From the NCBI RefSeq assembly GCF_007666205.1, contig NZ_VDOR01000001.1, forward strand, positions 310,001 to 374,000: a DNA stretch of 64,000 nt, given 5' to 3'. Made by a program: the position numbers and the translations under genes. Positions 1 through 8,428 of this stretch are shown here, in pieces; the first letter of the stretch is position 1, and each line of letters begins with the position of its first letter. This stretch comes from Kocuria palustris (GTDB lineage: Bacteria > Actinomycetota > Actinomycetes > Actinomycetales > Micrococcaceae). Below the pieces are notes generated by a model that was not told where the DNA came from, did no database searches, and saw only the letters and a list, made by a program, of their open reading frames with translations.

Positions 1-1
1 C

Positions 2-229
2 CTGCGCTACCTCTTCGTGCGGGTGAGCTCCGGGCGCCAGCTGCAGGGCGAGCGATCGAGCATCGGCGAGGCCATCCGCACCACCTACACGGAGGCCCAC
101 CGCTGCGCCCTGCGGGTCGCCGCGCTGCTCGAGCTGCGCCTGGACTCCCGGATCAGCGACGACGAGGTCGCCTACCTGGCCCTGCACATCGCGCGGGTCA
201 CGACGGACCCGCGCGTCCAGGCCCCCTGA
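2..229 (+). CDS. BglG/LicT-family PRD antiterminator, C-terminal fragment
   Basis: This is the last 75 codons of a gene whose start lies outside the window. The visible part contains a run of the type DDEVAYLALHIAR, which is the closing helix of a PTS regulation domain (PRD2) in BglG/LicT/SacT transcriptional antiterminators. Such proteins bind an RNA hairpin in the leader of sugar-PTS operons and are switched by phosphorylation of PRD histidines by EII and HPr. The residues that bind RNA and the first PRD are not in view, so the substrate cannot be told. A PTS operon probably lies just left of the window. The family call rests on the short C-terminal motif only. Confidence 0.6.
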   Translation: MRYLFVRVSSGRQLQGERSSIGEAIRTTYTEAHRCALRVAALLELRLDSRISDDEVAYLALHIARVTTDPRVQAP

Positions 230-319
230 ATCTGATCCCCGGACCCGAACGGAGCCGGGGCTCCCGCGCTCCTGGCATGCTGGGAGCAGCACCGAATCCG
301 TCCCAGCACAGGAGACCCC

Positions 320-1198
320 ATGACCTTCCGCCTCGTCGCCTTCGACATCGACGGCACCCTGCTGGGCAGCGACCGCCAGCTCCAGCCCGGCACGCGCCTG
401 GGACTGCAGGCCATCCGCGAGAGCGGCGCCCAGATCATGCTGGCCTCCGGGCGCCCGATCCCCGGGCTGAGGGAGCTGGCCGGGCAGTTGGAGATCGGCC
501 AAGACCTGGTCCTGGCCGGGATGAACGGCTCGATCATCGTGGACCAGGCCTCCGGGGAGGTCATCGCCCGCCGCGAGATCGACGAGCCGACCGCGCAGGA
601 GATGATCGACCGCGTGCTGGCCCGCGGCCTCATCGTGATGATCCCCCTCGGGGAGGACCTCTTCGTCTCGGACCCCGAGCACCCGCAGGTCCACCACGAG
701 GCCACCGGCAACGCGCTGACCGTGCACCCGCTGCCCCGGGTGGCCGATCTGCCCGAGCCGCCCACCAAGCTGCTCTTCACGGGCGAGCGCCCCGATCTGC
801 TGGAGCTGCAGAAGGAGTTCGACGCCGACTTCGCCGACCGCGCCGAGTGCACCTTCTCCTCGCCCATCTACTACGAGGCCACCGCCCCCGGGGTGGACAA
901 GTCCTCGGCGATCGCCGACTACTGCGCCGCCCGAGAGATCCCGCTCGAGCAGGTGATGGCCTTCGGCGACAACGGCAACGACGTCACCATGCTGCGCACG
1001 GCGGGCCTGGGCGTGGCCATGGGCAACGGCATCCCGGAGGCCCAGGAGGCCGCCGACGTGGTCACGGCCACGAACGACGACGAGGGCATCGCCCGCATCC
1101 TGGAGCAGCACTTCCCGTTCTCGCTGGCCGAGGTGGACGCGCAGGACGAGCGGCGCGAGGAGCACACGGACACCCCGCACCCCACGGCCCGCAGCTGA
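320..1198 (+). CDS. Cof-type HAD-superfamily phosphatase (IIB)
   Basis: A 292-residue cytoplasmic hydrolase. HAD motif I is DIDGT at residues 9-13 (nucleophile Asp9, acid/base Asp11). A large cap domain of the Cof/YidA type fills the middle, and the Mg2+-binding motif IV reads GDNGNDVTM near residue 214. Relatives dephosphorylate sugar phosphates, FMN, PLP and similar compounds; the substrate here cannot be read from sequence. The ATG is preceded by an AGGAG ribosome site in ACAGGAGACCCC. The gene lies downstream of a PRD antiterminator, which fits a role in clearing sugar phosphates, but this is inference. It converges on the dienoyl-CoA reductase gene with a 9-base gap. Confidence 0.85.
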   Translation: MTFRLVAFDIDGTLLGSDRQLQPGTRLGLQAIRESGAQIMLASGRPIPGLRELAGQLEIGQDLVLAGMNGSIIVDQASGEVIARREIDEPTAQEMIDRVLARGLIVMIPLGEDLFVSDPEHPQVHHEATGNALTVHPLPRVADLPEPPTKLLFTGERPDLLELQKEFDADFADRAECTFSSPIYYEATAPGVDKSSAIADYCAAREIPLEQVMAFGDNGNDVTMLRTAGLGVAMGNGIPEAQEAADVVTATNDDEGIARILEQHFPFSLAEVDAQDERREEHTDTPHPTARS

Positions 1199-1207
1199 GG
1201 CCCGCGC

Positions 1208-3265
1208 TCACAGCGCGGCTGCGACCTCCACGCCCTGCTTGATCGCGCGCTTGGCATCGAGCTCGGCGGCCACATCGGCGCCGCCGATGATGTGCACCGG
1301 GACGCCCGCCTGCTCCAGGGGCTCGGCCAGCTCGCGCTGCGAGACCTGCCCGGCGCACAGGATCACCGAGTCGACGGCCAGGACCAGGTCCTCGCGCGGG
1401 GCCTCGGCCGCCTGGCTCCCGGTCTCGCCCGGAACGGTGAGGTGCAGGCCGTCGTCGTCGATGCGCACGTACTGCGCCCCGGTGATCTGCCGGACGCCGC
1501 GGGCCCGCAGCGCGGCGCGGTGGACCCAGCTGGTCGTGGGGCCCAGGTCCTTGCCGATCTTGGTGGTGCGGCGCTGGATGAGATGCACCTGGCGGGCTGC
1601 CGCCTGCGGCTCGGGCCGGCGCAGAGCGCCGATCTGCGCCTCCGGGCCGGTCAGGGGCGCGACGCCCCATTCCCGCTGCCACTGCTCCACCGGCGTGGGC
1701 TGCGGCCCGGCGTGGGTGAGGTACTCGCACACGTCCACGCCGATCCCGCCGGCGCCGATCACCGCGACGCGCTCGCCGGCGCTGCGGCGGCCGCTGATCA
1801 GCTCCGGGTAGGGGATCACCGACGGGTGGTCGAGGCCGTCGATCTCGGGGACGCGGGGCTCCACCCCGGTGGCCAGCACCACGTGGTCCCAGCCGCCGTC
1901 GATCAGCTCCTGCGCGCCCACCCGGCGGCCCGTGTGCACCGCCACGCCCAGGTCCTCGAGCCGGCGGGTGAAGTAGCGCAGCGTCTCCGCGAACTCCTCC
2001 TTGCCCGGGATGCGCTGAGCCAGCGCGAACTGCCCGCCCAGGTGGTCCTGGGCCTCGAAGAGCTCGACGTGATGGCCCCGCTCGGCGGCCGCCGCGGCGC
2101 TGGCCAGCCCCGCTGGGCCGGCGCCGATCACGGCGATCCGCTCGGCCGTGCGCGTGGGGCCGAGGACGAGGGAGGTCTCCCGCCCGGCCCGCGGGTTCAC
2201 CAGGCACGACGCCCGCCGCTGGGAGAACGTGTGGTCCAGGCAGGCCTGGTTGCAGGCGATGCAGGTGTTGATCTCGTCGTCGCGGCCCTCGACCGCTTTG
2301 CGGACCCACGCGGGATCCGCCAGGAAGGGACGGGCCATCGAGACCAGATCGGCCTGCCCGGCCGCGAGGATCTGCTCGGCGGTCTCCGGCATGGAGATGC
2401 GGTTCGAGGCGGCGACCGGCACCGAGACCTCGGACTTCAGGGCGGCGGTGGCCCGGACGAACGCGGCGCGCGGCACGCTCGTGACGATGGTGGGCACCCG
2501 GGCCTCGTGCCAGCCGATGCCGGTGTTGAAGGCGCTGACCCCGGCGGCCTCGAGCTCGCGGGCCAGCGCCGCGACGTCCGCCCAGCTCTGACCGCCGTCG
2601 ACCAGGTCCATGAGGGAGATGCGGTAGATGATGGGCAGGTCCGGGACCGCCGCGCGCACCGCGCGCACGACCTCGACCGGGAGGCGACGGCGCCGCCGGG
2701 CGTCCCCGCCCCACTCGTCGTCGCGCTGATTGGTGTGCGCGGCCAGGAACTGGTTGAGCAGGTAGCCCTCCGAGCCCATGATCTCGACCGCGTCGTAGCC
2801 GGCCTCCTGCGCCAGGACGGCGGCGCGGGCGAAGTCCTCGATCGTGCGGCGCACGCCGGCGTCGTCGAGCTCGCGGGCGGGGAAGGGGCTGATGGGCGAC
2901 TGCGTGGCCGAGGCGGACACGGCGCCGGGGTGGTAGGCATAGCGCCCGGCGTGCAGCAGCTGCACGGCGATCAGCCCGCCGGCCCCGTGGACCGCGTCGG
3001 TGATGATCCGGTGCTCCGGGACCCGGGCGGGATCGGACAGCTGCCCGCCGTCGGGGGTGAGGCGTCCGTCGTCGTTCGGGCTGAAGCCGCCGGTGATCAT
3101 GAGGCCGGCGCCGCCGCGGGCGCGCTCGGCGAAGAAGGCGGCGAGCTCCGGGAACTGCTCGGGATCGTCCTCCATCCCGGTGTGCATCGATCCCATGAGG
3201 ATGCGGTGCGGCAGGGTCAGCGACCCGATGGCCAGCGGTTCGGAGAGACGAGGGTGCGCGGACAT
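1208..3265 (-). CDS. NADH:flavin oxidoreductase / 2,4-dienoyl-CoA reductase (FadH-like)
   Basis: A 685-residue iron-sulfur flavoenzyme of the FadH / trimethylamine dehydrogenase family. The N-terminal half is an FMN-binding Old Yellow Enzyme barrel. A CxxCxxxCx11C cluster (CIACNQAC and a later Cys) follows to hold a 4Fe-4S centre. Then come an FAD-binding GxGxxG (VIGAGPAGLASA) and an NAD(P)-binding GxGxxG (VIGAGGIGVD). Known relatives reduce 2,4-dienoyl-CoA in unsaturated fatty-acid oxidation, though others act on amines or steroids. I chose the start at 3265 because AGGAG precedes it by 4 bases; an upstream in-frame ATG at 3349 lies inside a good leftward -10 (TATGAT on the minus strand). 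It is divergent from pxpA. Confidence 0.85.
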   Translation of the reverse strand: MSAHPRLSEPLAIGSLTLPHRILMGSMHTGMEDDPEQFPELAAFFAERARGGAGLMITGGFSPNDDGRLTPDGGQLSDPARVPEHRIITDAVHGAGGLIAVQLLHAGRYAYHPGAVSASATQSPISPFPARELDDAGVRRTIEDFARAAVLAQEAGYDAVEIMGSEGYLLNQFLAAHTNQRDDEWGGDARRRRRLPVEVVRAVRAAVPDLPIIYRISLMDLVDGGQSWADVAALARELEAAGVSAFNTGIGWHEARVPTIVTSVPRAAFVRATAALKSEVSVPVAASNRISMPETAEQILAAGQADLVSMARPFLADPAWVRKAVEGRDDEINTCIACNQACLDHTFSQRRASCLVNPRAGRETSLVLGPTRTAERIAVIGAGPAGLASAAAAAERGHHVELFEAQDHLGGQFALAQRIPGKEEFAETLRYFTRRLEDLGVAVHTGRRVGAQELIDGGWDHVVLATGVEPRVPEIDGLDHPSVIPYPELISGRRSAGERVAVIGAGGIGVDVCEYLTHAGPQPTPVEQWQREWGVAPLTGPEAQIGALRRPEPQAAARQVHLIQRRTTKIGKDLGPTTSWVHRAALRARGVRQITGAQYVRIDDDGLHLTVPGETGSQAAEAPREDLVLAVDSVILCAGQVSQRELAEPLEQAGVPVHIIGGADVAAELDAKRAIKQGVEVAAAL

Positions 3266-3384
3266 GCGGCTCCTGGTGGCGGGCCGACGACGCGGGCGAC
3301 GCTCGTCGGCGCCGTGCCGTCGGCCGGAGAGTGTGATCTGCGCCATCATAGTGACGCGGGTCGGACGTCGCGAACATCACATGA

Positions 3385-3399
3385 GATTGTTGAACAATC
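3385..3399. promoter_or_regulatory. Palindromic operator of FadR/FCD GntR type (site 1)
   Basis: A perfect 7-bp inverted repeat around one central base, GATTGTTGAACAATC. Its core TTGTTGAACAA fits the TNGTNNNACNA pattern known for FadR-subfamily GntR regulators. It sits 52 bases before the pxpA start and about 120 bases before the divergent fadH-like start. A candidate rightward -10 (GATAGT, 3406-3411) follows it. A near-copy lies before the Nramp-like gene at 14897-14911. The GntR protein encoded at 7700-8428 is the obvious candidate to bind it. Confidence 0.7.
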
Positions 3400-3450
3400 G
3401 CTTCCGATAGTTCATCCTGTTCCGACCACAGCAAGAGGAGGCCGACTCCC

Positions 3451-4233
3451 ATGAGCGCCATCACCACCGGTCAGCCCCGGATCGATCTGAACGCGGACTG
3501 CGGGGAGTCGCTGACGTCCTGGGCCATGCCCGACGGCGCCGAGATCCTCGAGGTCGTCTCCAGCGCCAACGTGGCCTGCGGGTTCCACGCCGGCGATCCG
3601 TCGGTCGCGCGCGAGACGTGCCGCATCGCCTCCGAGCGCGGCGCCGCGATCGGGGCGCACGTCAGCTACGACGACCTCAAGGGCTTCGGGCGCCGGTTCA
3701 TCGACGTCGTCCCCTCCGAGCTCACGGACCAGGTCGTCTACCAGATCGGCGCGCTGCAGGCCTGCGCCCGCTCGGTGGGCGCGCAGGTCCGCTACGTGAA
3801 GCCGCACGGCGCGCTCTACAACACGATCGTGCACCACGAGGCGCACGCGGCGGCCGTGGTCCGGGCGCTGGTCGAGCTCGGCGACGAGCTCCCGATCCTC
3901 GTGCTGCCGGACTCCGAGATCGAGCGGCAGGCCGCCGCCGCGGGCGTCCCCACGGTGCGCGAGGCCTTCGCCGACCGCGCCTACACCCCGGAGGGCCGCC
4001 TGGTCTCCCGCCGCGAGGAGGGCTCGGTGCTGCACGATCCCGCCGAGATCTCCGCCCGCGTGGTGCAGATGGCCACGCAGCGCACCGTCGCCGCGATCGA
4101 CGGCTCGACCATCGCCGTGGACGCCGCGTCGATCTGCGTCCACGGGGACACTCCCGGCGCGCTCGAGATCGCCCGGCAGGTCTCCGCGGCGCTGGCGGAG
4201 GCCGGCGTCGAGCAGCGGTCGTTCCTCTCGTGA
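3451..4233 (+). CDS. pxpA: 5-oxoprolinase subunit A (LamB/YcsF family)
   Basis: A 260-residue protein of the LamB/YcsF family, which has a polysaccharide-deacetylase-like barrel. The N-terminus carries the family signature DLNADCGES (residues 12-20), followed by NVACGFHAGDP and later VKPHGALYN, both hallmarks of PxpA. With PxpB and PxpC it forms the ATP-dependent 5-oxoprolinase that opens pyroglutamate to glutamate in the cytoplasm. A GAGGAG ribosome site precedes the ATG. The next gene, the PxpB-PxpC fusion, starts inside the stop codon, so the two should be translationally coupled. The operator-like palindrome at 3385-3399 suggests regulation by the GntR protein downstream. Confidence 0.93.
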   Translation: MSAITTGQPRIDLNADCGESLTSWAMPDGAEILEVVSSANVACGFHAGDPSVARETCRIASERGAAIGAHVSYDDLKGFGRRFIDVVPSELTDQVVYQIGALQACARSVGAQVRYVKPHGALYNTIVHHEAHAAAVVRALVELGDELPILVLPDSEIERQAAAAGVPTVREAFADRAYTPEGRLVSRREEGSVLHDPAEISARVVQMATQRTVAAIDGSTIAVDAASICVHGDTPGALEIARQVSAALAEAGVEQRSFLS

Positions 4234-5900
4234 GCCGCTACGAGATCCCGCAGCGCCCGCTGCGCCCGGTCGCCGACCACTCGCTGCTCGTCGAGTGCGC
4301 GGATCTGGCCGATGCCGTGGCCGTGCACGCCGCCCTGTCCGAGGACGGGTACCGGGGCGTGGGCGGCGCCTCCACGGTGCTTATCCGCACCGCCGACCGC
4401 CCCGCCCTCGAGGCCGCCCTCGCGCGCATCCCCCGGGGCTCCCTGGCCGATCAGCCGGGCCGGGAGATCACCCTCGACGTCGTCTACGACGGGGAGGACC
4501 TCCACGAGCTCGCCGATTCGCTGGGGGTCTCCGCCGACGGGCTGATCGCCTGGCACACGGCCGAGCCGTGGATCGCCGCGTTCGCCGGCTTCGCCCCGGG
4601 CTTCCTGTACTGCGCCCGCTCGCTGGAGTCTGTCGAGGGCCTCGAGCTGCCCGAGCCCCTGCGGGGCACCCCCGAGATCCCGCGCCGCAGCACCCCTCGC
4701 ACCGCCGTGCCCGCCGGCTCCGTGGGCCTGGCCGGGCAGTTCTCGGCCGTCTACCCGCGCAGCTCCCCGGGCGGGTGGCAGCTGCTGGGGCGCACGACGA
4801 CGCCCATGGTCGACCTGCGCCGGGATCCGCCGGCGCTGCTGGCCCCCGGCGACCGCCTGACCTACCGTGCGGTGCGCGAGGCCGTGGAGCTCCGGCCCGC
4901 TCCCGCTCCCGAGGAGCCGGCGATCGATCCGTCGCACCACCTGGTGCTCGAGACCGCCGGGCTGCAGGCCCTCGTGCAGGATCGCGGTCGCCCCGGCCGG
5001 GCGGACGTGGGCATCTCCTCGTCCGGCGCCCTGGACCGGGCGGCCGCGGATCGGGCGGCCCGCCTGGTCGGCAATATGCCGGACACGGCATGCCTGGAGA
5101 GCGTGCTCGGCGGTCTGGAGCTGCGCGCCGTGGGCGATCAGGTCCTCGCCGTGACCGGGGCGCCCGTCGAGCTCGAGATCATCGCGGCGCCGTCGTCGGA
5201 GCCCTCCGCGGAGGGGGAGGCCCCGGCAGCCCGTGACTGGCGCCCCCGCACCGGGCTGCCCTTCGCCCTCGAGGACGGGCAGCGGCTGCGCGTCGGGGCG
5301 CCGGCGGACGGGCTGCGCGTCTACATCGCGGTCCGCGGCGGCATCGACGCCGCCCCGGTGCTGGGCAGCCGCGCCGGCGACACCCTGGCGGGCCTCGGCC
5401 CGTCGGCGCTCGCCGACGGCGACCGCCTGGCGGTCGGGCGCGATCCCGGGACCGCCGTCGACTGGCCGCTCGAGGTCGCCGGCGCCGCGGAGGCCCGGCC
5501 CGCGCCGCCGGGCGGGCCCGTGGAGGTCCGCGTGGTCCTCGGCCCGCGCGAGGACTGGTTCACCCCGGAGGCCCTGGCGTCCTTCCAGAAGCAGGAGTGG
5601 ACCGTCTCGGCGGCCTCCGACCGCGTGGGCGCCCGGCTCGAGGGCCGGGAGCTCGCCCGCCGCATCGAGCGCGAGCTGCCCAGCGAGGGCACGGTGCCCG
5701 GCAGCATCCAGGTGCCGGCCTCCGGCCTGCCCGTCGTGTTCCTGAGGGACCACCCCGTGACCGGCGGCTATCCGGTCATCGCCACCGTGGTCGAGGCCGA
5801 CCTGGACCTCATGGCCCAGGCGGCCCCCGGGAGGACGGTGCGCTTCGTCGCCGTCGATCCCGCCGCCGCACCCATCACTTCCCCTTCCGAGACCCGCTGA
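4230..5900 (+). CDS. pxpBC: Fused 5-oxoprolinase subunits B and C (KipI-KipA fusion)
   Basis: A 556-residue protein in one frame. The first ~215 residues match PxpB/KipI (allophanate hydrolase subunit 1 fold), including the signature GFAPGFLYC. The remainder matches PxpC/KipA (subunit 2 fold), with [20 protein letters not shown] marking its start near residue 250. In E. coli and Bacillus these are separate genes; a fusion is common in actinobacteria and in urea amidolyases. The start is GTG at 4230, giving a GTGA overlap with the pxpA stop. The encoded product should complete the ATP-dependent pyroglutamate hydrolase. The next gene starts 10 bases later, so the operon continues. Confidence 0.9.
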   Translation: MSRYEIPQRPLRPVADHSLLVECADLADAVAVHAALSEDGYRGVGGASTVLIRTADRPALEAALARIPRGSLADQPGREITLDVVYDGEDLHELADSLGVSADGLIAWHTAEPWIAAFAGFAPGFLYCARSLESVEGLELPEPLRGTPEIPRRSTPRTAVPAGSVGLAGQFSAVYPRSSPGGWQLLGRTTTPMVDLRRDPPALLAPGDRLTYRAVREAVELRPAPAPEEPAIDPSHHLVLETAGLQALVQDRGRPGRADVGISSSGALDRAAADRAARLVGNMPDTACLESVLGGLELRAVGDQVLAVTGAPVELEIIAAPSSEPSAEGEAPAARDWRPRTGLPFALEDGQRLRVGAPADGLRVYIAVRGGIDAAPVLGSRAGDTLAGLGPSALADGDRLAVGRDPGTAVDWPLEVAGAAEARPAPPGGPVEVRVVLGPREDWFTPEALASFQKQEWTVSAASDRVGARLEGRELARRIERELPSEGTVPGSIQVPASGLPVVFLRDHPVTGGYPVIATVVEADLDLMAQAAPGRTVRFVAVDPAAAPITSPSETR

Positions 5901-5910
5901 GGAGCCCATC

Positions 5911-7659
5911 GTGCAGAAGGTCCTGATCGCCAACCGCGGCGAGATCGCCGTGCGCATCATCCACGCCTGCGCCGAGGCCGGCCTGACCTCGGTGGCCGTC
6001 TACGCCGATCCCGACGCCGACGCCCCGCACGTCCACCTGACCGACGAGGCCTGGGCGCTCGAGGGCACGAGCCCCGCCGAGACCTACCTGGACCAGGAGG
6101 AGATCCTCGAGATCGCCCGGCGCAGCGGCGCGGACGCCGTCCACCCCGGCTACGGCTTCCTGTCCGAGAACGCCTCGTTCGCCCGCGGGGTCGTCGAGGC
6201 CGGCCTGACCTGGATCGGGCCGAGGCCCGAGACCATCGAGAAGCTCGGCGACAAGGTCCAGGCCCGCGACATCGCCCGCTCCGTGGGCGCCCCGCTGGTG
6301 CCCGGAACCGACGGCCCCGTCGACTCGGGCGCGGAGGCCACGGCCTTCGCCCAGGAGCACGGCCTGCCGATCATCATCAAGGCCGCCCACGGCGGCGGCG
6401 GGCGCGGGATGCGCGTGGTCCGCGAGCTCTCCGAGGTCGAGGACGCCTTCGCCTCCGCGGCCCGCGAGGCGCAGAGCGCGTTCGGGCGCCCCGAATGCTT
6501 CGTCGAGCGGTTCCTGGACGAGCCGCGCCACGTCGAGGCCCAGGTCGTGTGCGACTCCCACGGCGCGGTGGCCGTGCTCGGCACGCGCGACTGCTCCCTG
6601 CAGCGCCGCCACCAGAAGCTCGTGGAGGAGGCGCCGGCGCCCTTCCTCGGCGACGAGCAGCGCGAGCGCATCCACACCTCGGCCGCTCGGATCTGCCAGG
6701 AGGCCGGCTACGTGGGCGTCGGGACCGCCGAGTTCCTGGTCGGGCGCGACGGACTGATCTCGTTCCTCGAGGTCAACACCCGCCTGCAGGTCGAGCACCC
6801 GATCACCGAGGAGGTCTTCGGCGCGGACCTGGTCCAGCTCCAGCTGCTCGTGGCCGACGGCGGGCACCTGCCGGAGGGCCTGGGCGAGCAGCCGCAGGGC
6901 CATGCCTTCGAGTTCCGCGTCAACGCGGAGGACCCGGGTCGCGGCTTCCTGCCCGGCGGCGGGCGGATCGAGGCGATCGACGCTCCCACGGGCCCCGGCA
7001 TCCGCGTGGACTCCGGCGTGCGCGCCGGGCAGGAGGTCGCCACGACCTTCGACTCGATGCTGCTCAAGCTGATCGTGCACGCCCAGGATCGGCCGTCGGC
7101 CCTCCGCCGGGCGCGCCGGGCGCTGGCCGAGCTGCGCATCCACGGCGCGGCCACCACGCTGCCGTTCCACCGCGCGGTGATCGAGGCCCCCGAGTTCGCG
7201 GGCGAGTCCGCCGAGGACTTCACCGTGCACACCGCCTGGATCGAGACGGACTTCGCCGAGCGGCTGGACGACGACGACGGCTACGTCGCCGACTACCTGC
7301 GCGCCGCCGAGCTGGGGCGCTCGCGCTTCGCCGTGGACATCGACGGCCGCCGCGTGATGCTCGGCGTGCCCAAGGCGCTGGCCGCCGCTCTGGAGTCCGG
7401 AGCGCAGGGCTCCTCGTCGGCCGCGGAGCCCGCCGCCGCCGACGACGGGGCGGTGACGGCCGGCGTCGGCGGCACCGTCCTGAAGTGGCTCGTGGAGGAG
7501 GGCGCGCAGGTCGAGGCCGGCGACGACCTGCTGGTCCTCGAGGTCATGAAGACCGAGTCCAAGGTCAGCGCCCCGAGCGCGGGCACCCTCTCCGAGCGCG
7601 GCGTGGCCGAGGGCGATGCGGTCTCGGCCGGCCAGGTGCTCGGTCGCATCTCGGCGTGA
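5911..7659 (+). CDS. Biotin carboxylase fused to biotin carboxyl carrier domain
   Basis: A 582-residue protein built like the alpha subunit of acyl-CoA carboxylases. It opens with the biotin carboxylase signature KVLIANRGEIAVRII, carries the glycine-rich ATP-grasp loop AAHGGGGRGMR and the substrate loop EVNTRLQVEHPITEE, and ends in a biotinyl domain (about residues 510-582) with EVMKT, whose Lys takes biotin. The start is GTG at 5911 with AGGAG before it. No carboxyltransferase subunit lies in the window, so it must borrow one encoded elsewhere. Biotin carboxylase/BCCP genes often accompany pxp genes, but their role there is not settled. Confidence 0.88.
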   Translation: MQKVLIANRGEIAVRIIHACAEAGLTSVAVYADPDADAPHVHLTDEAWALEGTSPAETYLDQEEILEIARRSGADAVHPGYGFLSENASFARGVVEAGLTWIGPRPETIEKLGDKVQARDIARSVGAPLVPGTDGPVDSGAEATAFAQEHGLPIIIKAAHGGGGRGMRVVRELSEVEDAFASAAREAQSAFGRPECFVERFLDEPRHVEAQVVCDSHGAVAVLGTRDCSLQRRHQKLVEEAPAPFLGDEQRERIHTSAARICQEAGYVGVGTAEFLVGRDGLISFLEVNTRLQVEHPITEEVFGADLVQLQLLVADGGHLPEGLGEQPQGHAFEFRVNAEDPGRGFLPGGGRIEAIDAPTGPGIRVDSGVRAGQEVATTFDSMLLKLIVHAQDRPSALRRARRALAELRIHGAATTLPFHRAVIEAPEFAGESAEDFTVHTAWIETDFAERLDDDDGYVADYLRAAELGRSRFAVDIDGRRVMLGVPKALAAALESGAQGSSSAAEPAAADDGAVTAGVGGTVLKWLVEEGAQVEAGDDLLVLEVMKTESKVSAPSAGTLSERGVAEGDAVSAGQVLGRISA

Positions 7660-7699
7660 GCCGGGTCGGCGGGGTCTGCCGCCCTGGCACGATGGCGCC

Positions 7700-8428
7700 A
7701 TGAGCGATGCAGCGGAGGCCCCCGTGCCGGACCTGGCGATGGTGGGCCCCATCCGAGTCCAGGTCGAGTCGCAGCACGAGACGCTGGGCGCGGTGGGCCG
7801 GGGCGCCGAGGTCCTGCGCCGCGCGGTCGTCACCGGGGTGCTGCGACCGGGCGCCCGCCTGCCCGAGGAGCGGCTGGCCGCGGAGCTGGGCATCTCGCGC
7901 AACTCCCTGCGCGCGGCGTTCGACGAGGTCGAGCAGGAGCACCTGGTCGAGCGCGAGCGCAACCGCGGCATCCGCGTGTGCGTTCCGGACGCCTCGACCG
8001 TGCACCAGATCCACCGCAACCGGCTGGCCCTCGAGGGCGCCGCGCTGCGCTGGCCCGAGGCCGGGGCTCGGCCGCGGGCGGTCGAGCAGATGCGCCGGGC
8101 GGTCGAGACAGGGCGCTGGGCCAGGGACGCGGAGCAGGTCGCGGCCATGGCCGAGGCCAACGACGCCTTCCACCGCGCGGTCGTGTCGCTGTCGGACTCG
8201 TCGCGCCAGCTCGAGCAGATGAAGCGCGTGCAGGCCGAGCTGCGCCTGCTCTTCCATACGCTCGACGACACCCCCGCCTTCCATCAGCCGTGGGTCGAGC
8301 GCAACGCCGCGCTCGTCGAGCTGGTCGCGCAGGGGCGCGATGCGGAGGCCGCCGAGCGGATCGGGACCTACCTGCAGGATTCGCGGCGCACGATCCTGGA
8401 GCTGTGGGGCCGGCCCGCGGGCCGCTAG
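7700..8428 (+). CDS. GntR-family transcriptional regulator, FadR/FCD type
   Basis: A 242-residue one-component regulator. Residues about 35-95 form the winged helix (LPEERLAAELGISRNSLRAAF, then an arginine-rich wing). The C-terminal helical part, from roughly residue 105, resembles the FCD ligand-binding domain, which usually senses an organic acid through bound metal. It is last in the 5-oxoproline gene block, 40 bases after the biotin carboxylase, and probably senses 5-oxoproline or a product. Its expected operator, TNGTNNNACNA, is found at 3387-3397 and 14899-14909. No Shine-Dalgarno is seen; CACGAT ends 6 bases before the ATG. Its stop shares a CTAG with the convergent gene. Confidence 0.85.
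   Translation: MSDAAEAPVPDLAMVGPIRVQVESQHETLGAVGRGAEVLRRAVVTGVLRPGARLPEERLAAELGISRNSLRAAFDEVEQEHLVERERNRGIRVCVPDASTVHQIHRNRLALEGAALRWPEAGARPRAVEQMRRAVETGRWARDAEQVAAMAEANDAFHRAVVSLSDSSRQLEQMKRVQAELRLLFHTLDDTPAFHQPWVERNAALVELVAQGRDAEAAERIGTYLQDSRRTILELWGRPAGR

Noticed and set aside
237-287. Possible terminator hairpins between the antiterminator fragment and the HAD gene
   Set aside because: Only 6-bp stems (CCCCGG/CCGGGG and GCTCCC/GGGAGC) with long loops and no T-run; too weak in this GC content to call.
3266-3349. N-terminal extension of the FadH-like protein to the ATG at 3349
   Set aside because: The extra 28 residues are Arg-rich noise, the ATG lies in a leftward -10 hexamer, and the ATG at 3265 has AGGAG at correct spacing.
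1292-3454. A 720-codon plus-strand frame opposite the dienoyl-CoA reductase
   Set aside because: Shadow of the FadH-like gene, whose FMN, Fe-S, FAD and NAD motifs are all clear on the minus strand.
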